Assembly (NCBI RefSeq): GCF_026427355.1
Contig: NZ_CP102664.1
Span: 372,001 to 436,000 of the forward strand
Origin: Sphingobium sp. JS3065
GTDB lineage: Bacteria > Pseudomonadota > Alphaproteobacteria > Sphingomonadales > Sphingomonadaceae
Length of the DNA stretch: 64,000 bases
Direction: 5' to 3'
Positions 23,145-31,523 of the stretch are shown piece after piece. Within the stretch, counting starts at the first letter, position 1, and the number at the start of each line of letters is the position of its first letter. Made by a program: the position numbers and the translations under genes. Below the pieces are notes generated by a model. It made no database searches, had not been told where the DNA came from, and saw only the letters and a program-made list of their open reading frames with translations.

Positions 23145-26081
23145 ATGCTTTCCGTAGCCAATGTGCGCACCGCCAGCGGCGCCGCCAATTACTTCGCTTC
23201 GGACAACTACTACACCCGCGCCGATGCCGACCGGTCCGGCGAATGGTTCGGCAAGGGCGCGGAGCGTCAGGGCCTCGAGGGCCGAGTCGATGCGCGACAG
23301 TTCGAAGCTGTACTCAAGGGAATGCTGCCCGATGGCAGCCGGGTTGGCAGCGATGGGCGCGAGCATCGTGCCGGGACCGATCTCACGTTTTCCATGCCCA
23401 AGAGCTGGTCGCTTCTCGCGCTTGTCGGCGGCGACAAGCGGATCATTGATGCCTATGCCGCAGCCGTGAAGGAGACGCTCGCCTGGGCGGAAAAGAACCT
23501 CGCTGAAACCCGCATGGAAGTGCGCGGACGTGAGAAGATCGCCCAGACCGGCAACTTGCTCGTCGCGCTGTTCCAGCACGACACCAACCGCAACCAGGAG
23601 CCGGGCGCCCATATCCATGCCGTTGTCGCCAACGTGACCCAAGGGCCTGACGGCAAGTGGCGAGCGCTTCGCAATGACAAGCTCTGGGAGCACAATACGC
23701 TCCTCAATGCGATGACGATGGCGCGCTTCCGGCTCTCGGTTGAAAAGCTCGGCTACGAAATCGGCGAGATCGGCAAGCATGGCAATTTTGAAGCGGCGGG
23801 GGTGCCCCGGCACATCCGCGATGCCTTCAGTACCCGCCGCGCCGAAATCGTTGCTGCGCTTGAAGGGATGAACGGCAAGGGGCTGGCCGCGCGCAATGCC
23901 GCCAACCTCATGACGCGCGCGGCAAAGCAGACGATCGAGGATCGCAGTTCGCTTGGTCAGCAGTGGCGCGACCAGGCAGCACGGATCGGTTTTGACCCCG
24001 CCGAGGTTATCGCTAGGGCCAATGGCCGGGCTGCCATGGACATCGGCGGGGTGCCAACGCTCGGCGGGTTCGTTCGCGACGTGGTCGAGCACGGTCGGGG
24101 CATCGCTCAGGCATTTGCCGAGCGATTGGGACTGCGCGCTGGCGATCCACTGGTCCCGCGCGATCTGGCCAGAAAATCGCCGCAGGAGATTGCCGCTGTC
24201 CATGCGGTTGCTTCGGCTGTGCGCCACCTCTCTGAACGCGAAGCAGCCTTTGCCCGCACCGACATTTACAAGGTGGCCCTGGGGTTCGGATTGCCGGTGG
24301 CCATGCCGGAGATCGAGCGCAGGGTGGGGCAATTGCTGCGACAGGGCGAACTCGCGCGCGGCAAAGGGGCGGACCGGGGACTTGTCACAACGGTGGGGGC
24401 CATTGCGACCGAGCAGCGGATTGTCGCGGCCGTTGAAGCAGGGCGCGGGATGGCACCGCCCATCGTCGATCCAGCCGAGGCAGGCGCACGCCTACAGGCG
24501 CTTTCCCAGCTCAAATATGGGATCACCCTCAACCAGGGGCAGGAGGCCGCAGGAAGGCTTCTCCTTGGCTCCAGCAACCGCATTGTGGCCATCCAGGGGG
24601 TGGCGGGGGCAGGCAAGAGCACCGTGCTCCAACCCGTCGCCGACATTTTGCGGGAGGAAGGCAAATCCGTACTCGGGCTCGCCGTCCAGAACACGCTCGT
24701 GCAGATGCTGGAACGCGACACCGGGATCCCATCAATGACCGTGGCGCGGTTCCTGAAGCGCCATGCCGCGCTGCTCGAAGGCGGAGACAAAGCGGCCCTT
24801 GCGTCGGCGCGCAGCGAACTGCACGGCACCGTAGTCCTCCTCGACGAAGCCTCGATGGTCGGCAATACCGACAAGGAAAAGCTGGTCCGGCTGGCGAACC
24901 TTCTCGAGCTTTCGCGCTTCGCCAGTATCGGCGACAGGAAGCAATTGGGTGCGGTCGATGCCGGCAAACCCTTTGAGGTCATGCAGAAGGCTGGCGTCGA
25001 GACAGCGACCATGAACATCAACTTGCGCGGTCGTGACCGGGCACTGCGGGCTGCCCAGCATGCCGCACAAGGCGGGCAGATCGAAGAAGCCTTGCGCCAC
25101 CTCGGATCGAATGTCGTCGAGGTCGGGGAAGGGGCGGCTATCGAGGCCGCCGCAGCATGGCTGGCGCTTGCACCCGCCGAGCGTGAGCGGACCGCCATCT
25201 ATGCGTCGGGGCGCACACTGCGCAGCGAGGTAAACGAGGCCGTGCAGACAGGTCTCAAGGCAAATGGCGAATTGGGGCAGCCTGCGCTCAAGCTCGACGT
25301 GCTTGCGCGCGTCAATACGACACGCGAGGAACTGCGGTATACGGGCACCTATGTTCGCGGCATGGTGGTTGAAGTCGACCGCGACAAGCGCGCCCAAGGC
25401 CTCACGCGCGGAACCTACCGGGTGGTTGAAAGCGACCCGAAACGCGAGCGTGTCACCCTCGAGAACGGGCAGGGCAAGCACTTCGAATTCAGACCAGGGA
25501 AGCTCCGGCCGCAAGGCGAGCATGCCCCCCTGCGGCTCTACGAGCTGAAGCCTCTTGAACTCCATGCCGGCGACCGCATCCGCTGGACGGACACGGACCA
25601 CAAGCGCGGCCTGATCAATGCCGATCAAGCCCGGATTACCGGGATCGACAGCAAGTCCGTTAAACTGACTACATCGATGGGCATCGCGCATGAGCTGGCA
25701 AGGGAGGATCCGATGTTGCGGAGGCTAGACCTCGCCTACGCGCTCAATGCCCACATGGCGCAGGGATTGACCTCGGACCGAGGGATCGCGGTCATGGACA
25801 GCCGGGAGCGCAATCTGTCGAACCAGCAGACGTTCCTGGTGACAATCACCCGTTTGCGTGACGGACTCACGCTCTTCGTCGACAATGCGTCACGGCTCGA
25901 AGCTGCGGTCGGGCGCAACACCGGCATGAAGCGCTCGGCGCTCGAAACCGTCGATCTGCTCCGCGATGCGGCGGCCCAGGGGCAAGCAAAGGGCGATCAG
26001 ATGGATAAGGTACAAGCGCCCGGTCGCGAGCCACCCGAGCGTGACCGCTCGATCGTCAAACCCTTCGAAATCGGCATCTGA
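23145..26081 (+). CDS. traI: MOBF relaxase/helicase TraI
   Basis: This 978-aa relaxase nicks oriT and unwinds the T-strand. The N-terminal TrwC-type relaxase domain has the tyrosine pair Y22-Y23 (plus Y16) and the HUH metal triad H145, H156, H158 in FQHDTN and GAHIHAVV. The second half is a RecD2/TraA-like superfamily 1B helicase with Walker A GVAGAGKS (485-492), LLDEASMVGN and the later AQGLTSDRG motif. It is shorter than F TraI (about 1750 aa), as in R388/TrwC-like and sphingomonad relaxases. RBS GGAG precedes the ATG. It is the last gene of the rightward mob operon. Confidence 0.95.
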   Translation: MLSVANVRTASGAANYFASDNYYTRADADRSGEWFGKGAERQGLEGRVDARQFEAVLKGMLPDGSRVGSDGREHRAGTDLTFSMPKSWSLLALVGGDKRIIDAYAAAVKETLAWAEKNLAETRMEVRGREKIAQTGNLLVALFQHDTNRNQEPGAHIHAVVANVTQGPDGKWRALRNDKLWEHNTLLNAMTMARFRLSVEKLGYEIGEIGKHGNFEAAGVPRHIRDAFSTRRAEIVAALEGMNGKGLAARNAANLMTRAAKQTIEDRSSLGQQWRDQAARIGFDPAEVIARANGRAAMDIGGVPTLGGFVRDVVEHGRGIAQAFAERLGLRAGDPLVPRDLARKSPQEIAAVHAVASAVRHLSEREAAFARTDIYKVALGFGLPVAMPEIERRVGQLLRQGELARGKGADRGLVTTVGAIATEQRIVAAVEAGRGMAPPIVDPAEAGARLQALSQLKYGITLNQGQEAAGRLLLGSSNRIVAIQGVAGAGKSTVLQPVADILREEGKSVLGLAVQNTLVQMLERDTGIPSMTVARFLKRHAALLEGGDKAALASARSELHGTVVLLDEASMVGNTDKEKLVRLANLLELSRFASIGDRKQLGAVDAGKPFEVMQKAGVETATMNINLRGRDRALRAAQHAAQGGQIEEALRHLGSNVVEVGEGAAIEAAAAWLALAPAERERTAIYASGRTLRSEVNEAVQTGLKANGELGQPALKLDVLARVNTTREELRYTGTYVRGMVVEVDRDKRAQGLTRGTYRVVESDPKRERVTLENGQGKHFEFRPGKLRPQGEHAPLRLYELKPLELHAGDRIRWTDTDHKRGLINADQARITGIDSKSVKLTTSMGIAHELAREDPMLRRLDLAYALNAHMAQGLTSDRGIAVMDSRERNLSNQQTFLVTITRLRDGLTLFVDNASRLEAAVGRNTGMKRSALETVDLLRDAAAQGQAKGDQMDKVQAPGREPPERDRSIVKPFEIGI

Positions 26082-26133
26082 CAGCAGTCGCAAGAGGGCT
26101 CGTCGCCTGAGTTCAAAGGCATGCAGATTGACT

Positions 26134-26430
26134 TTATGTTCCTAATTTGTTCTCAATGCGGCCATGCCCCGAATCGCTGACGATATTCTGCTCACCCATC
26201 TGGAAGTGGCGCTTGCGGTAGCCCCCGAGCCAGTTCTCTGCGGACTCAATGCCGACGACCCGCGCCAGCAGCGGAACGCCCGGGTCGATCTCGCGCGGCA
26301 TCTGGTCGAGCGCATGCGCGGGTTCGTAATCGAAGGCGAAGGCGGTATGCGCGGCGAAGGGCAGGCCTGTCTCTTCCTGGGCGATTTTTCGCCGATCGGT
26401 TGAGCAGTGCCACAGGGCGCTGTCGACCAC
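26134..26430 (-). CDS. Hypothetical protein, end of leftward small-gene operon
   Basis: A GTG at 26430, 15 bp after the preceding stop, gives 98 aa. The frame has markedly GC-rich third positions, higher than the overlapping plus-strand frame at 26164-26403, which is why I choose this strand. The sequence contains VPLLARVVGIESAENWLGGY and HFQMGEQN but no motif I know. No clear RBS is seen. It would be the last gene after the S24 repressor, nuclease-like and DUF6961-like genes. Confidence 0.42.
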   Translation of the reverse strand: MVDSALWHCSTDRRKIAQEETGLPFAAHTAFAFDYEPAHALDQMPREIDPGVPLLARVVGIESAENWLGGYRKRHFQMGEQNIVSDSGHGRIENKLGT

Positions 26431-26445
26431 TTGAAGACGTATCGG

Positions 26446-26676
26446 TCAGTGCCGGGACGTCGGCGCATCCCTGAGGTCTGCCAGGTCGGCAATTCGTCTT
26501 GCGATCTCTTGCCAGGTGCGGACACCTTCCTGATCACCGGCGAGGGCAAGAGCGCCGATCTGCTCGGCCACATGGCGCCGGGCATCATGCCCATGGGTTG
26601 TGAGAACCTGGTTGGCGCAGGCCCAGAGCTCCCAGTCGCTCAGCGGCAACGGTGGTTCTTCCAGTAGCGGTCCCAC
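26446..26676 (-). CDS. DUF6961-like small protein
   Basis: The reading from the GTG at 26676 gives 76 aa with core LSDWELWACANQVLTTHG, then AEQIGALALAGDQEGV and WQEIARRIADL. This two-helix pattern, with W-x-x-AC and IGALALAGD, matches a small family I recall as DUF6961 on sphingomonad elements; the number is not verified. The start overlaps the end of the upstream nuclease-like gene by 37 bp. A CTG nearer the conserved region is an alternative start. Function unknown. Confidence 0.7.
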   Translation of the reverse strand: MGPLLEEPPLPLSDWELWACANQVLTTHGHDARRHVAEQIGALALAGDQEGVRTWQEIARRIADLADLRDAPTSRH

Positions 26677-27065
26677 CGCAGCACCGTTCCGGTGCGGACC
26701 ATCGCACAGGATAGATCGGCGCCCGAGGCAAGGGTGCACCAGGCCGCTGTCCGCGAGCCACCGGCCGAACCTTCAGAGCGGCAGTGCATGGCCGGGGCAA
26801 AAACGATCACATGCCCTGTCGGGATTGTCCCGCGTGAGCCGCCGAAGAGCGAAACGAGGCGGTCGCGCGCTTCGAGCGCAGTGGCGGGCGGGCAGGGCTG
26901 GTTGGTCCGGCAGGTGCCGTCCATCTCGCGCGCTGCAATACCCGAAATACGGATATGCGGGCCCTCCGCGCACCAGATCGGTCCATCGCCGTCCCAGACA
27001 TGGGTCGGGGTACAGGTGAAGCTTTGTCCTGCCGCGACGACGGCGGCTGCAAGTGTCAGGAACAT
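26640..27065 (-). CDS. Secreted SNase-like (thermonuclease-fold) protein
   Basis: This 141-aa protein has a short hydrophobic leader (MFLTLAAAVVAAG) and then an OB-fold nuclease pattern: HVWDGDGPIWCAEGPHIRISGI resembles the V-DGD-T and RL-GID region of staphylococcal-nuclease relatives. A cluster of cysteines (TCTPT, WCAEG, CRTNQPC, HCRS, WCTL) suggests disulfides in the periplasm. Related proteins are common in sphingomonad and rhizobial conjugative elements after traI. Whether it is catalytic is unsure: R-x and E residues are present (REMD) but not aligned with certainty. Confidence 0.72.
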   Translation of the reverse strand: MFLTLAAAVVAAGQSFTCTPTHVWDGDGPIWCAEGPHIRISGIAAREMDGTCRTNQPCPPATALEARDRLVSLFGGSRGTIPTGHVIVFAPAMHCRSEGSAGGSRTAAWCTLASGADLSCAMVRTGTVLRWDRYWKNHRCR

Positions 27066-27074
27066 TTTGAAACT

Positions 27075-27722
27075 CTACTGTAGTTTGCGGCCGAACCAGA
27101 GCACCCGGCCGACGATGTTGATGGCGCGGCGTTCGAGCCCGTGCCAGCTTGGATAGGCGGCATTGTCGCTCACCACCGAAATCCGCCGTCCCTGGGGTTC
27201 GATGGCGATCCGCTTGACGCTGAGCGCGTCATCCATGCGCAGGACATAGATGCCGTCGCGAAGCCGTGATTGGCCGTCACCGAGGTCGACCATGACCTCG
27301 TCGCTGTCGTTGAGCGTGGGTTCCATCGAGTCGCCATGAACATGGATGATCGACAGACTTGAAGCCTTGCTTGGGGTGAGCTTGCGGAGCCAAACTTCGT
27401 CGAAACCGAATTGTCCGCTTTTGCTTTCCATTTCGGCGAGCGCGCCGTGACCGGCGGAGGCTTCAACGTCCAGAACCGGGATCTGCACCAGTTCGACAAC
27501 AGGTGCGCTGCGATGAGAGGGGGCGCCCAGCACGCGCTCATCCACGCCAAAGAAGCGCGCGAGAATGTTGCGATCGCTCTCGTCCAGATACCGCGGGCTG
27601 CCTTTGCGGATGTACTGCTGGATGTAAGAGACATTGCGACCGAGGAGCCGGGAAATTCCCGAGTAGGTGCAGCCCTTGCGGGATGAGATGAGCTCGTCGA
27701 GAGCCTGTCGTGCTTCGTCCAT
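27075..27722 (-). CDS. S24-family LexA/CI-like repressor
   Basis: This 215-aa protein starts at the ATG at 27722. An N-terminal helix-turn-helix (CTYSGISRLLGRNVSYIQQY, about 18-37) is joined to an S24 peptidase-like domain with the nucleophile S132 in HVHGDSMEP and the general base K170 in LSVKRI. An AG pair near residue 91 could be the self-cleavage site. Such repressors fall off when RecA filaments trigger autocleavage, tying transfer or maintenance genes to DNA damage. Perfect TAGGA palindromes in its own upstream region are likely operators. It heads the leftward operon with the SNase-like gene and faces the small HTH gene. Confidence 0.85.
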   Translation of the reverse strand: MDEARQALDELISSRKGCTYSGISRLLGRNVSYIQQYIRKGSPRYLDESDRNILARFFGVDERVLGAPSHRSAPVVELVQIPVLDVEASAGHGALAEMESKSGQFGFDEVWLRKLTPSKASSLSIIHVHGDSMEPTLNDSDEVMVDLGDGQSRLRDGIYVLRMDDALSVKRIAIEPQGRRISVVSDNAAYPSWHGLERRAINIVGRVLWFGRKLQ

Positions 27723-27743
27723 CACACTGTCCTGTCACGAATG

Positions 27744-27782
27744 CTAGGAAAAATCATCCTAGACTCTAGGACGCCTTCCTAA
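27744..27782. promoter_or_regulatory. Tandem S24-repressor operators
   Basis: O1 is CTAGGA-N7-TCCTAG at 27744-27762, a perfect palindrome. O2 is CTAGGA-N5-TCCTAA at 27766-27782. They lie between the divergent repressor and small HTH genes and would control both promoters. Related TAGGA half-sites recur in the tra control region. Confidence 0.7.
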
Positions 27783-27826
27783 TATGAACATAACAAGAAC
27801 GCAAGAGCAAAGCGAGTCGGACGGCG

Positions 27827-28147
27827 ATGGAGCTACTGGAGCAGATCGAGACCTTTCTGGTGCGGACGAATACACCGCCGAGCAAGTTCGGGCGCATGGC
27901 AGTGGGAGATCCGCGGTTCGTGGAAGATTTGCGTTCTGGTCGTAGGCCGAGGCGGAAAACGCATGAACGGGTGAAGGAATATTTGTCCATTGCAATAGCG
28001 GAAATAGGTCACAAGATTACGACGTCAAATGGAGCACTCTGTCCTACCAATGTATCATCGGCGCGGCGTATCAGGAATGCTTCGACAAAATGTACACCCC
28101 GCCAACTGAGTTCCTCCCAGCGTCTGGCACCAACGGACGGTGCGTAA
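27827..28147 (+). CDS. Small HTH-type plasmid regulator, probable run-on C-terminus
   Basis: The first 55 or so residues (MELLEQIETFLVRTNTPPSK, then FGRMAVGDPRFVEDLRSGRRP) match small DNA-binding proteins found across sphingomonad elements, which normally end soon after the second helix. Here the frame continues for about 50 more residues that overlap the end of the convergent CD-NTase gene by 139 bp and look non-native. I infer that the natural stop was lost when the defence island inserted. It faces the S24 repressor across shared operators and probably belongs to the same control circuit. Confidence 0.6.
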   Translation: MELLEQIETFLVRTNTPPSKFGRMAVGDPRFVEDLRSGRRPRRKTHERVKEYLSIAIAEIGHKITTSNGALCPTNVSSARRIRNASTKCTPRQLSSSQRLAPTDGA

Positions 28148-29454
28148 AAATCACCACGTCCCTGATGACGGGAAAGCGCGGCATAGCCTGTATTGGTGAC
28201 GCGCCACTCAACACGATAACTGGAATCGATCGGTGCACCGCCCCACAGGCGTGCCTCAAACCAGAGGCCTCCATGAGCAGGAAGGGTGTCACCAGACGCG
28301 ACCCGCCTTTCATCTGATGAGCGTCGGTGAGGATGGTATGTGGCCGTTACATTGACGTGGACCGGCGCCCCAGATCCACGAACCCACTGGGGGTCATGAA
28401 GGTGTGGAGGGCGGTAAAACCACGACGGAAGTATCCTGGTTCCGAAATCGCGAACTGCCTCAACCAAACGATCGGGATGGTGCGCCACACTGCTTAGCAA
28501 GGATCCAACGGTGATGGTCGCCTCGTCAATGGTCGCTGCAATCTTGGCGAGAGCGCCCTTACCGAATTCCTCTCCAAAAATTCGCTGCCAGGCAGATATG
28601 CTCTTGCTGAAGTCTTCCTCGGCAATGGCGTCATCGATCCAGCCTCGATATTTGTTCACAAACGAACGGAAGTTCGAGTACTCTTCATCGGTGAGGAGGG
28701 TGCCGAAGTCCTCGTCAGCCTGAGACGGATTGGAAACCAACGGCCGCGTTGCATTCGCTTGAAGGTAGTCGTCCAGCCTTCCCATCACTGTCTGCAGCGC
28801 GGATGGGGTGTCCTCGAATGCGGTCGTATTTTTGTCCAGCCAAGTAATTCGGTAGCCCAGCAATGTGGTCAGAAGCACTGAGGGGCACTTAAATGTCTTC
28901 TTGATGCCCCGCAGGTATTTTAGAAGACGCGTGACCTTGCGGAAGCTGTTGCTCCCTGAATAGCCGTTCCGCTCATTGAACCACTCAGTGTAGCGCTGGG
29001 GGTCGCTGCTTTCAAATGCGTTGGTTATCCGGTTGCATACTTCTTCAGACCCGTTGCCGTCTCGACCGACTACGAGCGGCGCAACGTCGATTTTTCGTTC
29101 GCCGGCGTAGGTTATTGTCACACAATGTGAGTAGCTAGAGACCTTGTCCCTATAGGTGGCACTTTCGCGGAATACCTGCCGGAGTGTGTTGATGTAGTCC
29201 CTTGGCTCCCAACCATCGACGTGCGAGACGCGCACCAGAATGTCGGCGTCAAACGGGCTTCCGGCGATTGGCTTTATGATTGTCCTTTGGGCCCACGATC
29301 CCTGCGCAAGGAAGCTTCGCAAGCGGGGCTCCCAATTGGAGTCGCGGATAAAAGTCTTAATGGCTTCGACGCTCGATTCCAGTTGGCCGAGCCGTGTCGT
29401 GTTCAAGTCAACGACGCCATCCATGAAATTCTTAAACAGTGCGGTGTGCTTCAT
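28009..29454 (-). CDS. CBASS CD-NTase with AGS-C sensor domain
   Basis: This 481-aa nucleotidyltransferase should make a cyclic oligonucleotide second messenger on infection. The catalytic core is G52-S53 (QGSWAQRT), D69 and D71 (FDADILV) and D123 (KIDVAP). The C-terminal about 130 residues (from WFYRPPHLHDPQWV to VGQSAPFDVVI) match the AGS-C domain, with the diagnostic VEWRVTNTGYAA and HFVEAFLIRR. AGS-C is thought to sense the product or the invader. The ATG overlaps the effector stop by four bases (ATGA). No Cap2/Cap3 or HORMA/TRIP13 genes are nearby, so it is a minimal, type I-like system. Confidence 0.85.
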   Translation of the reverse strand: MKHTALFKNFMDGVVDLNTTRLGQLESSVEAIKTFIRDSNWEPRLRSFLAQGSWAQRTIIKPIAGSPFDADILVRVSHVDGWEPRDYINTLRQVFRESATYRDKVSSYSHCVTITYAGERKIDVAPLVVGRDGNGSEEVCNRITNAFESSDPQRYTEWFNERNGYSGSNSFRKVTRLLKYLRGIKKTFKCPSVLLTTLLGYRITWLDKNTTAFEDTPSALQTVMGRLDDYLQANATRPLVSNPSQADEDFGTLLTDEEYSNFRSFVNKYRGWIDDAIAEEDFSKSISAWQRIFGEEFGKGALAKIAATIDEATITVGSLLSSVAHHPDRLVEAVRDFGTRILPSWFYRPPHLHDPQWVRGSGAPVHVNVTATYHPHRRSSDERRVASGDTLPAHGGLWFEARLWGGAPIDSSYRVEWRVTNTGYAALSRHQGRGDFYAPSVGARRWEELSWRGVHFVEAFLIRRADDTLVGQSAPFDVVIL

Positions 29455-30314
29455 GCGCCAGCGCTCCCGGTAGCTGCACGTGCTTCGTCGCGGTCGCGCT
29501 TATATTCAGCCCATCTTCGGTTGAGCCGGTTCTCCATACTCGCGAACACGCCTGGGACGGCTTCAGGAGCACTCTCCATCGCGTTGTTGTAATCGGTCAT
29601 CGCGAGCAGGACGTCGCCTTGAGGAAAGCCTTTGGCATGTGCAGCAGCCATGCGGCTCTGGACGGACTCGGCTTCCCTGAACGCCTCTCGATGCTCGGTC
29701 ATGGCGCCGAATACATCGGACGAGAGCAGGAAAACGAGGATCGCGAGAACGACCTTGATGCCGGTGATAGCTGTCACACGGTCCGTGAAAGGCACGCTAG
29801 CCAATGCGGCTGCGACCGCGAGCGCGATGAAGCCGACGAACAACGCGCCCATCGCGTTTCCGCTCATTCGATGGATATCCTTCGAATAGAAGGCCGATTC
29901 TTCGAGCAGCTCGCCAAGCCGCCGGTAGCCGGGAGGGGCTCCACTCGCATAGTAATCTGGGTTGATCTTGGCTTCGGCAAGCCCTTCATCGACGGTGAAG
30001 ACCTGCCGAAGGCGCTGATATTCTTCAGGCGAGAACTCGGCGCCAAGACCACCGAGGATCAGGCTGGCTCTGCGCGCGGAATGGGCGGCGGACCTAGCGC
30101 GCCGATATACGCCTCGGACGATCCACCAAACGACAATCAGAATGGGTCCGACTATGGCGAGCAAATAGAGTAGTGTTTCGCCAGCGATCACCACGGATAA
30201 AGCAGTTGGCACGACGGCAAGAAATTGGACAACCAAGAGAATGAGGCGCCACTTCGATGCCTTATCAAATTCGGCCCTGAGATAGCCGACGAGATCGTTG
30301 GCGGAAATGGACAT
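29451..30314 (-). CDS. S-4TM family pore-forming CBASS effector
   Basis: This 287-aa protein has four hydrophobic segments in two pairs (about residues 23-42, 46-66, 152-174 and 185-199) separated by a long charged linker with EEYQRLRQVF and RRLGELLEESAFYSKDIHR. This is the layout of the SMODS-associated 4TM (S-4TM) effectors, predicted to permeabilise the inner membrane when the cyclic nucleotide is made. It is directly upstream of and coupled to the CD-NTase. The C-terminal tail is soluble and basic (NRLNRRWAEYKRDRDEA). It would kill or arrest the infected cell. Confidence 0.78.
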   Translation of the reverse strand: MSISANDLVGYLRAEFDKASKWRLILLVVQFLAVVPTALSVVIAGETLLYLLAIVGPILIVVWWIVRGVYRRARSAAHSARRASLILGGLGAEFSPEEYQRLRQVFTVDEGLAEAKINPDYYASGAPPGYRRLGELLEESAFYSKDIHRMSGNAMGALFVGFIALAVAAALASVPFTDRVTAITGIKVVLAILVFLLSSDVFGAMTEHREAFREAESVQSRMAAAHAKGFPQGDVLLAMTDYNNAMESAPEAVPGVFASMENRLNRRWAEYKRDRDEARAATGSAGA

Positions 30315-30332
30315 TGTAAATAACCTCCAAGT

Positions 30333-30479
30333 TCACTTCTTCTTGTTCGGGCGCTGCGTCAACGCCGACGCAGCGGCCGATTTGGCTGCGGTGCTCGACT
30401 TGGGATCGCGCAGCACCTTCGAGGCCGCAGTCGCGACCTTTTTGCTCGTAACTTCACTCTTCGAAGGTGTCTTGGCCAT
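30333..30479 (-). CDS. 48-aa Ala/Ser/Lys-rich protein leading the CBASS operon
   Basis: The sequence MAKTPSKSEVTSKKVATAAS continues with KVLRDPKSSTAAKSAAASAL and ends TQRPNKKK. A strong CAGGAGG RBS lies just upstream and the stop is 18 bp before the effector ATG, so it is the first gene of the operon. It resembles a widespread small bacterial family with one or two VTS-x-VA-x-AAS-x-VL repeats, for which I know no function. High Ala/Lys content recalls histone H1-like tails. It might be an inhibitor, chaperone or unrelated passenger. Confidence 0.75.
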   Translation of the reverse strand: MAKTPSKSEVTSKKVATAASKVLRDPKSSTAAKSAAASALTQRPNKKK

Positions 30480-30552
30480 GTGGTCCTCCTGTTGCCCGAC
30501 ACGGTTTTGCTTGACGCGACTCCCGTGATGGGAATAGAAACTACACACGTCG

Positions 30553-30583
30553 TGCAGATGTGTCCATATAGTTTTTATCTGCA
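30553..30583. promoter_or_regulatory. Candidate CapW operator
   Basis: TGCAGAT at 30553-30559 and ATCTGCA at 30577-30583 are perfect inverted arms with a 17-bp AT-rich spacer. They lie between the divergent CBASS operon and capW-like gene, where a dimeric WYL regulator is expected to bind. A second shorter repeat ACACA...TGTGT overlaps it. Confidence 0.55.
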
Positions 30584-30605
30584 TCCGGTTTGGAGGAAGA
30601 TTCGG

Positions 30606-31490
30606 ATGGCGGAAAGCCTGACGACATTGAAGTGGGGCGTGGAGCGTCGCCTCGAGTTCATCGAGTTTCGCCTGTTCTGGGAGGGCGGGGTCAATCGTTC
30701 GGACATCATCGATATGTTCGATGTCTCCGTGCCGCAGGCATCGAAGGATCTGACGCTCTACCAGGAGCGAGCTCCACACAACGCCCTCTATGACAAGAGC
30801 GCCAAGCGGTACGTCGCGAGCGACCTTTTCGAGCCCCATTTTCTCAAACCCGACCCGGACGGCTACCTGTCGCGCCTTCGGTCGGTTGCTGAAGGGCTGA
30901 TCGACTTGTCGGAATCTTGGATCACCCAGGTTCCTGAAACTGACATAGCCTTGACGCCACGAAGGGATGTCGACGCAGCGGTCCTGCGCACGGTTCTCAG
31001 CGCAGTGCGCGATCACCGCTCGGTGGACATTCATTATCAGTCGATGAGCAAGGATCGGCCTGACTCGATCTGGCGGCGGATAACGCCCCACGCCTTTGGT
31101 TACGACGGGTTCCGCTGGCACGTCCGCGGCTATTGTCACGTCACCGACAAGTTCAAAGATTTCCTTCTGCCGCGGGTTCTCGGGATCGGCACCCTCGGCG
31201 AGCCTGGCGCGGCCTCTGATCAGGATGCGCTGTGGCAAGAGCGGTTCGGGGTAGAGATCGGGCCTCACCCGGATCTAACCGCCAGCCAGAAAGCGGTCGT
31301 CGCCAAAGACTATGGGATGGAGAAGGGCTCGGCGGTCCTCACCGTGCGCTACGCGATGCTCTTCTATGTTCTCAAACGGCTCGGCCTGTTGGGGGACGCC
31401 GCCAAGCTGCCGGCCCGAAGCCAGCATATCGTTGTCGTCAATCAAGCCGAGACCGAGGCGGCTTTGGAGAAAGCAGACTTTGCGGTGTGA
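30606..31490 (+). CDS. CapW/BrxR-like WYL-domain transcriptional regulator
   Basis: This 294-aa protein starts at the ATG at 30606 after GGAGGAAG. An N-terminal winged helix (RLEFIEFRLFWEGGVNRSDI) with the recognition stretch VSVPQASKDLTLY precedes a WYL-like domain: VDIHYQSMSKD, ITPHAFGYDGFRWHVRGYC and FLLPRVLGIG. A C-terminal WCX-like region follows. CapW and BrxR proteins repress CBASS, BREX and other defence operons and respond to ligands or infection. Here it sits between the CBASS operon and the helicase-methylase-ATPase operon and could govern both. The following gene starts 33 bp later on the same strand. Confidence 0.85.
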   Translation: MAESLTTLKWGVERRLEFIEFRLFWEGGVNRSDIIDMFDVSVPQASKDLTLYQERAPHNALYDKSAKRYVASDLFEPHFLKPDPDGYLSRLRSVAEGLIDLSESWITQVPETDIALTPRRDVDAAVLRTVLSAVRDHRSVDIHYQSMSKDRPDSIWRRITPHAFGYDGFRWHVRGYCHVTDKFKDFLLPRVLGIGTLGEPGAASDQDALWQERFGVEIGPHPDLTASQKAVVAKDYGMEKGSAVLTVRYAMLFYVLKRLGLLGDAAKLPARSQHIVVVNQAETEAALEKADFAV

Positions 31491-31523
31491 GCATCGGTGC
31501 GGCTGCGGTCAGTAAAGGTAGAT

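Noticed and set aside
26164..26403. Rightward 79-codon frame after traI
   Set aside because: It overlaps a leftward frame with stronger GC third-position bias that continues an operon; no RBS. Kept as the less likely alternative.
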